Part shown: piece after piece, positions 59,493 to 64,000 of the stretch
Position numbering within the stretch: position 1 is the first letter of the stretch
Layout: each line of letters begins with the position of its first letter
Assembly (NCBI RefSeq): GCF_900113685.1
Contig: NZ_FOQG01000013.1
Span: 62,001 to 126,000, forward strand
DNA length: 64,000 bases
Direction of reading: 5' to 3'
Source: Nocardioides psychrotolerans
GTDB taxonomy: Bacteria > Actinomycetota > Actinomycetes > Propionibacteriales > Nocardioidaceae
The notes under the pieces: generated by a model
The model's input: the letters and a program-made list of their open reading frames with translations, nothing else
Databases searched by the model: none
What the model was told of the DNA's origin: nothing
Translations under genes and position numbers: made by a program

Positions 59493-62398
59493 CGGCGCCT
59501 CCTCTCGGCGGTGGGGGCACAGAGGACCGCGACCACCACGATCGCGAGCCCCTGCAGCACCACGAGCCCGAGGTGCAGCCAGGAGGTCGGACCCTCCAGC
59601 GCCTGCTCGTCGAGCTCGCGCCCGACCTGCCAGGCCCGGGTCTCGCGGTCCTCGGCACTGGCCTGGACGAGACCGCCGGTCGAGTCCAGCAGCGCGGCGA
59701 CGTCACCGTCGGCGGGCGCGGGCATCACGACGTACTCGATGCCCTGCGTCGCCAGCCGGTCCACGACGTCGGGCCCCGGGCGCGACAGGAGGGTCTGCGC
59801 CAGGTCGGTGAATGCGGCGTCCTCGGGGGTGCGGGTGAGGATCTCGTCCTCCCCCAGGGTCACGCCGTCGCCGCGACGGATCGTGTAGCTGAGGCCGGTC
59901 TCGACCGAGCCGCGGACCACGAGGATGCCGTGCTCGTCGCCGGTCATCGACCTCTGCACCATGTAGGCCGGGATGTCGGTGTCCTCGGTGTCGTCGAGGC
60001 CGTCGTGACCCCCGACACCGAACCACACCAGCCCACCGAGGGGTACGACGGCCGCCACGACCGCCACCACGCTCACGAGCGTGCGCCGCGTCCCGACGGA
60101 CCGGAGCGTGGCAGCCGCCAGGCCCTGCCCGCCGAGCGTCGCGGCGGTGACGAGCGCGCCCTGGAGGACGACCACGAGGAAGCCGATCCCGAGCGGGGTC
60201 GTCGTGGTGTCGAGGGTGACGACGAGGATGCCGAGCGCGGCGGCCAGCACACCGGCGACCAGCGCGACGATCCAGCACACGAGGACCGGGATGCGCGTGG
60301 CGCGCGGCAGCAGGGCACCGAGGGCGGCGGCGAGCACCAGCACCCCCAGCCACCACGGGGCGCCCAGGTCGCCGATGCGGCCCGAGAGCAGGTCGCGGGT
60401 GTCGACGGCGGGCAGCGGCAGCCGACCGACGTCGAGCACGAGCCCGGCGGCCGCGCCGTGCACGAGCGAGGGCAGCCACCACGGCACCAGCAGCACCGGC
60501 ACGGCGAGGATCGCGGTGGCGGGCGGGCCCCAGGTGGAGCGGTCACGCATCGCGCTGGGCACGATCGCGAAGGCGGCGGCGACCACGACGAGACCGAGGA
60601 CCAGCCCGAAGAGCCAGGCCACAGGGGCGAACGCCGTGACCAGCGCCAGCAGCAGCGCCGTGCGCCAAGCGGCTCGCCAGCGACGGTCGGCCGCGGGGTC
60701 GGCGAAGCCGAGGGCGGCGTGGGCCAGCCAGGGCAGCAGGACCGCGGTGACGACGGGGCCGAGTCGTCCCTCGCCCCACGCGCCGCTGACGACGGGGACG
60801 AGGGCATAGGTCGTGGCGCCCCAGAGCAGCACCCAGCGGGGGGCGCCCTGGGGGCTGACGAGCCGACCGGTCACGCGCAGGAAGCGCCAGGTGCCCCAGA
60901 CGCCGGCGGGCACGGCGAGGACGAGCAGGGCCGAGATGGTGAGGGTGGTGCCGAGCAGCGAGCCGACCAGCGCCAGCGCCAGCAGGTAGGCCGGGGCCGG
61001 GACGGCGCTGCCCTGGCCGAGCGCGTGCCACGAGTCGAGGTGGAGGTGCCACCAGTCACCGACCGACTCGGGCACCGGCGAGAGCCCGCCACCGACGACG
61101 GAGCCGAAGGCTTCCCGCGCGCCGACCAGCGAGGCGACCACGAACAGCGCGAGCAGGACGGCGATCGGGCTGGTCAGGAAACGGGCCACGACACCGGTGT
61201 CCTCGAAGGCGTCCTCGTCGTCGAGGGACGGACGTCGCGTGACCATCGACGACGGGTCACGCTCGAGCGTGGCCGCCCGGCGCCGTTCGGCCACGTCGGC
61301 CGCCTGGTGCGTCGCGGCCGCGGCGAGGTCGCTCACGAAGTCGAGGCCGTGGCGGTAGGGCAGCCACGGGGGCGCCAGGAGGTCGGAGACGTCGGCCGCC
61401 CCCTTCCCGTGCCGGCGTTGCCGCTCCCGGCGGGCCGCGAGGATCTGGCGCGGGCTGGAGTAGAGCGAGACCAGGGCGGCGAGCTCGTCGAGCGCCTCGC
61501 CGACGGAGCGGACCAGCAGGAAGCCGATCATCCGCAGGAGCGTCCCGAGGCCGAGACGGAGCACCTGGAGGGGCAGCGCCCGGGTGCGGCTGTTGACCAG
61601 CAGCGTGTAGAGCGCGGCGCGGCGCTCCTGGTAGTGCGTGTGCCGGCCCGTCAGGGGCGTACGACGGATCCCGCGGTGGGCGGCCTCCGCGTGGAAGACG
61701 ACGGCCTGGGGCACGACGATCGTGGTGTGACCGGCTGCCGCTGCCCGCCAGCCGAAGTCGAGGTCGTTGCCGAAGATCGGCAGCTGGTCGTCGAGCCCAC
61801 CGAGCTCCTCGAGGACGGTGCGGCGCACCAGCATGCCGGCGGTGTTGACCGCGAGCACCCGTCGTACGTCGCCGTGCTGTCCCTGGTCATATTCGCCGCG
61901 CTCGAGCCCGGTCTCGCGGCGGCCGGTGCCGGAGATCGTGACACCGACCTCGAGCAGGCGCTTGAGGTCGGGCCACTCGCGCAAGGTGGGGCCGAGGACA
62001 TCGGCCTCAGGGTGCTGCTCGGCGGCGGCGAGCAGGGCAGCCAGGGCGCCCGGCGCGGGGTTGGCGTCGTCGTGGAGGACCCACACCCACTGCGGGGGCT
62101 CACCGACCGCGTCCAGCTGCTGGAGGCCGAGCTCGAGGGCAGCGGGGAAGTGCGTGGCCCCGGTGACACGCAGGGCCGGTCCGTGCTGTGCGGCGAAGGC
62201 CGCGTCGAGCAGGTCGGCGCTCTCGTCCTTGCTGCCGGTGTCGACGGCGACGACCCGGTCGACGGGCCGGGTCTGCGCCTGCAGGCCTTCCAGCACCGCG
62301 GGCAGCCAGCGGGCGCCGTCGTGGCTCACGAGCAGCGCGGCGACGCTGGTCCGACCGACAGCGGTCTCCCGAAATGAGGTCTCCGCGGGCGCTGACAC
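59489..62398 (-). CDS. Large GT2-family membrane glycosyltransferase
   Basis: A 969-residue protein. Residues about 18-260 are a GT-A glycosyltransferase 2 domain: L-L-V-S-H-D-G, D-T-G-S-K-D-E-S near 52-59, the metal-binding V-L-H-D-D-A-N near 107-113 and F-G-N-D-L-D-F-G-W near 206-214. The remainder carries many membrane helices (from about 275, then 405-730, 770 and a last one near 950), like mycobacterial galactofuranosyl- or arabinan-type membrane transferases in layout only. Donor and acceptor cannot be assigned. GTG 62398 is the start; it is coupled to DUF5719. Confidence 0.9.
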   Translation of the reverse strand: MSAPAETSFRETAVGRTSVAALLVSHDGARWLPAVLEGLQAQTRPVDRVVAVDTGSKDESADLLDAAFAAQHGPALRVTGATHFPAALELGLQQLDAVGEPPQWVWVLHDDANPAPGALAALLAAAEQHPEADVLGPTLREWPDLKRLLEVGVTISGTGRRETGLERGEYDQGQHGDVRRVLAVNTAGMLVRRTVLEELGGLDDQLPIFGNDLDFGWRAAAAGHTTIVVPQAVVFHAEAAHRGIRRTPLTGRHTHYQERRAALYTLLVNSRTRALPLQVLRLGLGTLLRMIGFLLVRSVGEALDELAALVSLYSSPRQILAARRERQRRHGKGAADVSDLLAPPWLPYRHGLDFVSDLAAAATHQAADVAERRRAATLERDPSSMVTRRPSLDDEDAFEDTGVVARFLTSPIAVLLALFVVASLVGAREAFGSVVGGGLSPVPESVGDWWHLHLDSWHALGQGSAVPAPAYLLALALVGSLLGTTLTISALLVLAVPAGVWGTWRFLRVTGRLVSPQGAPRWVLLWGATTYALVPVVSGAWGEGRLGPVVTAVLLPWLAHAALGFADPAADRRWRAAWRTALLLALVTAFAPVAWLFGLVLGLVVVAAAFAIVPSAMRDRSTWGPPATAILAVPVLLVPWWLPSLVHGAAAGLVLDVGRLPLPAVDTRDLLSGRIGDLGAPWWLGVLVLAAALGALLPRATRIPVLVCWIVALVAGVLAAALGILVVTLDTTTTPLGIGFLVVVLQGALVTAATLGGQGLAAATLRSVGTRRTLVSVVAVVAAVVPLGGLVWFGVGGHDGLDDTEDTDIPAYMVQRSMTGDEHGILVVRGSVETGLSYTIRRGDGVTLGEDEILTRTPEDAAFTDLAQTLLSRPGPDVVDRLATQGIEYVVMPAPADGDVAALLDSTGGLVQASAEDRETRAWQVGRELDEQALEGPTSWLHLGLVVLQGLAIVVVAVLCAPTAERRRR

Positions 62399-62439
62399 GA
62401 TCGGCCACCCTAGTCCGGTCGCCGGTGGCCCCGAAATGC

Positions 62440-62472
62440 AGGAACCCCGGCCACGAGGGCCGGGGTATTCCT
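62440..62472. terminator. Terminator of whiB2
   Basis: ccccggcc (62445-62452) pairs with ggccgggg (62458-62465) around ACGAG. Outer aggaa and ttcct pair across a 2-nt bulge. It lies just after the whiB2 stop (62481). Confidence 0.75.
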
Positions 62473-62480
62473 GTCGAGCG

Positions 62481-62735
62481 TCAGACTGCGCGCTTCTTCA
62501 GCTTGCGGCGCTCCCTCTCGGAGAGACCACCCCAGATGCCGAAGCGCTCGTCGTTGAACAACGCGGCCTCGAGACAGTCGTCCCGGACCTCGCACGTGAG
62601 ACAGACCTTCTTGGCCTCTCTCGTCGATCCACCCTTCTCCGGGAAGAACGCCTCGGGATCGGTCTGCGCGCACAACGCGCGATCCTGCCAACCCGCATCC
62701 TCGGCGTCCGGTTCGAGAAGAAACAGTTCTCTCAC
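62481..62735 (-). CDS. whiB2: WhiB2-type transcriptional regulator (WhiB/WhmD)
   Basis: An 84-residue Fe-S protein with the four cluster cysteines Cys22, Cys45, Cys48 and Cys54, the G-I-W-G-G turn at 66-70 and a basic C-terminal R-E-R-R-K-L-K-K for DNA contact. The S-T-R-E-A-K-K-V-C and F-F-P-E-K-G-G segments identify the WhiB2/WhmD branch, required for septation. GTG 62735 is chosen over 62765 because AAAGGG lies about 8 nt upstream and length fits the family. It is divergent from fbiA, as Rv3260c/Rv3261. Confidence 0.96.
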   Translation of the reverse strand: MRELFLLEPDAEDAGWQDRALCAQTDPEAFFPEKGGSTREAKKVCLTCEVRDDCLEAALFNDERFGIWGGLSERERRKLKKRAV

Positions 62736-62782
62736 GGTCTTCACCCTTTCGACCCAGCAACACACCGAACAACAATGTGAGA

Positions 62783-62812
62783 ATTACATGCCTGTCGTAC
62801 CCCTGAAGTCAA
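62783..62812 (-). promoter_or_regulatory. Promoter of whiB2
   Basis: On the minus strand, TTGACT (62807-62812) and TGTAAT (62783-62788) with an 18-nt spacer, close to the housekeeping consensus. The predicted start point is near 62776, giving a leader of about 40 nt. Confidence 0.65.
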
Positions 62813-62878
62813 GCGCTGATCTGCTAAGGCATGAGCCGCCTGGCCTCCGGCGTGGCGACGTGCGGCAAGGTAGCGGCC

Positions 62879-63928
62879 ATGCCGGATCGTCGACCAGCCC
62901 CCTCCACCCGTCCCATCCTGCGCCGGATCACCGTCCTCTCGGGCGGCATGGGCGGCGCCAAATTCTTGCAGGGGCTCACCCACGGGATCCGCTCCGGGAC
63001 CCTGCCCGGTGTCGCCCCTGACGCAGTGGTGACGGTCGTCGCCAACACTGCCGACGACATCTGGGTGCACGGCCTCAAGGTGTGCCCGGACCTCGACACC
63101 GTGATGTACACCCTCGGCGACGGCATCGACCTCGAGCGCGGTTGGGGGCGTCGCGAGGAGACGTGGAGCGTCAAGACCGAGCTCGCCGAGTACGGCGTCG
63201 AGCCGACCTGGTTCGGCCTCGGGGACCGCGACGTGGCGACCCACCTGGTGCGCACGCACATGCTCGAAGCCGGCTACCCCCTCTCGCAGGTGACCGAGGC
63301 GCTGTGCCGACGCTGGCTCACCCCGGCCCTCGGCGACAGCGTCCGTCTCCTGCCGATGACCGACGACCGCGTGGAGACCCACGTGGCGATCGCCGACCCC
63401 GAGAGCCCGAGCGGTCGACGCGTCGTGCACTTTCAGGAGTACTGGATCAAGCTGCGCGCCTCGGTGCCCGCCGAGGTGGTGCTCTTCGTGGGGCTGGAGG
63501 ACTCCTCCCCCGGCCCTGGCGTCATCGACGCCATCACCGACGCCGACCTGGTGATCCTCCCGCCGTCCAACCCGGTCGTCTCGGTCGGCACGATCCTGGG
63601 CGTCCCGCGGGTGCGTGAGGCCGTCGTGGCCACGAAGGCACCGGTCGTGGGGCTGTCCCCGATCGTGGGCGGCACGCACGTGCGCGGGATGGCCGAGCAG
63701 ATGCTCGACGCGATCGGCGTCGAGGTCAGCGCCGCCGGGGTCGGGCTCCACTACGGCGCCCGCTCCGAGGGTGGTCTCCTCGACGGGTGGCTGGTCGACG
63801 AGCGCGACGCCGGCTCCGTGAACCGCCTGACGGACGCCGGCGTCGCGTGCCGCGCCGTACCGCTGATGATGCGCGACCTCGACGCGACCGCTGCGATGGC
63901 TGCCGCCGCGATCGAGCTGGTGGGCTGA
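62879..63928 (+). CDS. fbiA: FbiA/CofD, F420 2-phospho-L-lactate (or enolpyruvyl) transferase
   Basis: A 349-residue enzyme that joins the phospho-lactyl/enolpyruvyl donor to the deazaflavin Fo in coenzyme F420 synthesis. The N-terminal V-L-S-G-G-M-G-G-A-K-F near 19-29 and V-A-N-T-A-D-D near 55-61 are diagnostic. AAGG lies upstream of ATG 62879; an ATG at 62831 would add 16 residues without family support. It is followed 7 bp later by fbiB and divergent from whiB2. Confidence 0.96.
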   Translation: MPDRRPAPSTRPILRRITVLSGGMGGAKFLQGLTHGIRSGTLPGVAPDAVVTVVANTADDIWVHGLKVCPDLDTVMYTLGDGIDLERGWGRREETWSVKTELAEYGVEPTWFGLGDRDVATHLVRTHMLEAGYPLSQVTEALCRRWLTPALGDSVRLLPMTDDRVETHVAIADPESPSGRRVVHFQEYWIKLRASVPAEVVLFVGLEDSSPGPGVIDAITDADLVILPPSNPVVSVGTILGVPRVREAVVATKAPVVGLSPIVGGTHVRGMAEQMLDAIGVEVSAAGVGLHYGARSEGGLLDGWLVDERDAGSVNRLTDAGVACRAVPLMMRDLDATAAMAAAAIELVG

Positions 63929-63935
63929 GCGCACG

Positions 63936-64000
63936 ATGAGCACCATTTCCGTCACCGCGCCCGACGGACTGCCCGAGGTGCGCGCCGGCGACGACCTGGC
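63936..64000 (+). CDS. fbiB: FbiB, F420:L-glutamate ligase, 5' end only
   Basis: The first 21 codons from ATG 63936 are visible. They contain G-L-P-E-V-R-A-G-D-D-L-A, the start of the CofE-type ligase domain that adds glutamates to F420-0. The gene follows fbiA by 7 bp and is cut by the window edge. Confidence 0.85.
   Translation, partial: MSTISVTAPDGLPEVRAGDDL

Overview
This is a GC-rich (about 70% G+C by eye) actinobacterial chromosome segment, most likely from a Nocardioides-like member of the Nocardioidaceae. The evidence is the mtrA-mtrB-lpqB locus, a WhiB2-type regulator divergent from the F420 genes fbiA-fbiB, DUF3107/DUF3499/DUF5719/DUF6758/DUF5302 proteins, frequent GTG starts, 4-base ATGA/GTGA gene overlaps, and many start codons 6-7 nt downstream of a TANNNT -10 box (leaderless promoters). 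I see no rRNA, tRNA, CRISPR array or prophage.

Layout. 1-4239: an operon read leftwards encoding DUF4129, a small membrane protein, a MoxR ATPase, DUF58, a membrane protein and an alkyltransferase-like protein cut by the window edge. 4256-16738: a conserved actinobacterial block like M. tuberculosis Rv3204-Rv3214 (moeZ, TetR, DUF3107, ferritin-like protein, DEAD-box helicase, ParA-like ATPase, histidine phosphatase), carrying a secreted serine protease, an L,D-transpeptidase, PHP and DUF6758 proteins, and a decayed HNH endonuclease gene beside a perfect 21-bp hairpin. 16745-19951: a CASTOR/POLLUX-type channel and an MFS transporter.

19944-21127 is the most unusual piece: a DUF559 (Vsr-like) nuclease gene between 64-nt inverted repeats that begin at the stop codons of the two convergent flanking genes. 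21128-34485 is accessory: a MaoC protein, two sulfotransferase-like proteins, DUF2332, an acyl-CoA dehydrogenase, and a leftward cluster of surface or secreted proteins. That cluster encodes a lipoprotein, a phospholipase D-like protein, a cutinase-like/RCC1 protein whose nucleophile serine is alanine, an anchored EEP-fold phosphodiesterase, a LicD-methyltransferase fusion, a sulfotransferase and a coiled-coil protein. My inference is that it modifies a cell-surface polymer.

34541-37914 holds an MgtE-N/CBS protein, DUF1003, mrp and tatB. From 38.5 kb the core block resumes, resembling Rv3235-Rv3262: LysM protein, Rv3235-family protein, secA, YcaQ/AlkX glycosylase, a LuxR-type response regulator, hpf, comF, lpqB-mtrB-mtrA, ahcY, DUF808, an acyltransferase, the SIS/Trm112/manB operon, DUF3499, a degenerate zincin, DUF5719, a large glycosyltransferase, whiB2, fbiA and the first 65 bases of fbiB. 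Protein export, envelope regulation (MtrAB), mannose metabolism and F420 synthesis therefore sit side by side, as in other actinobacteria.
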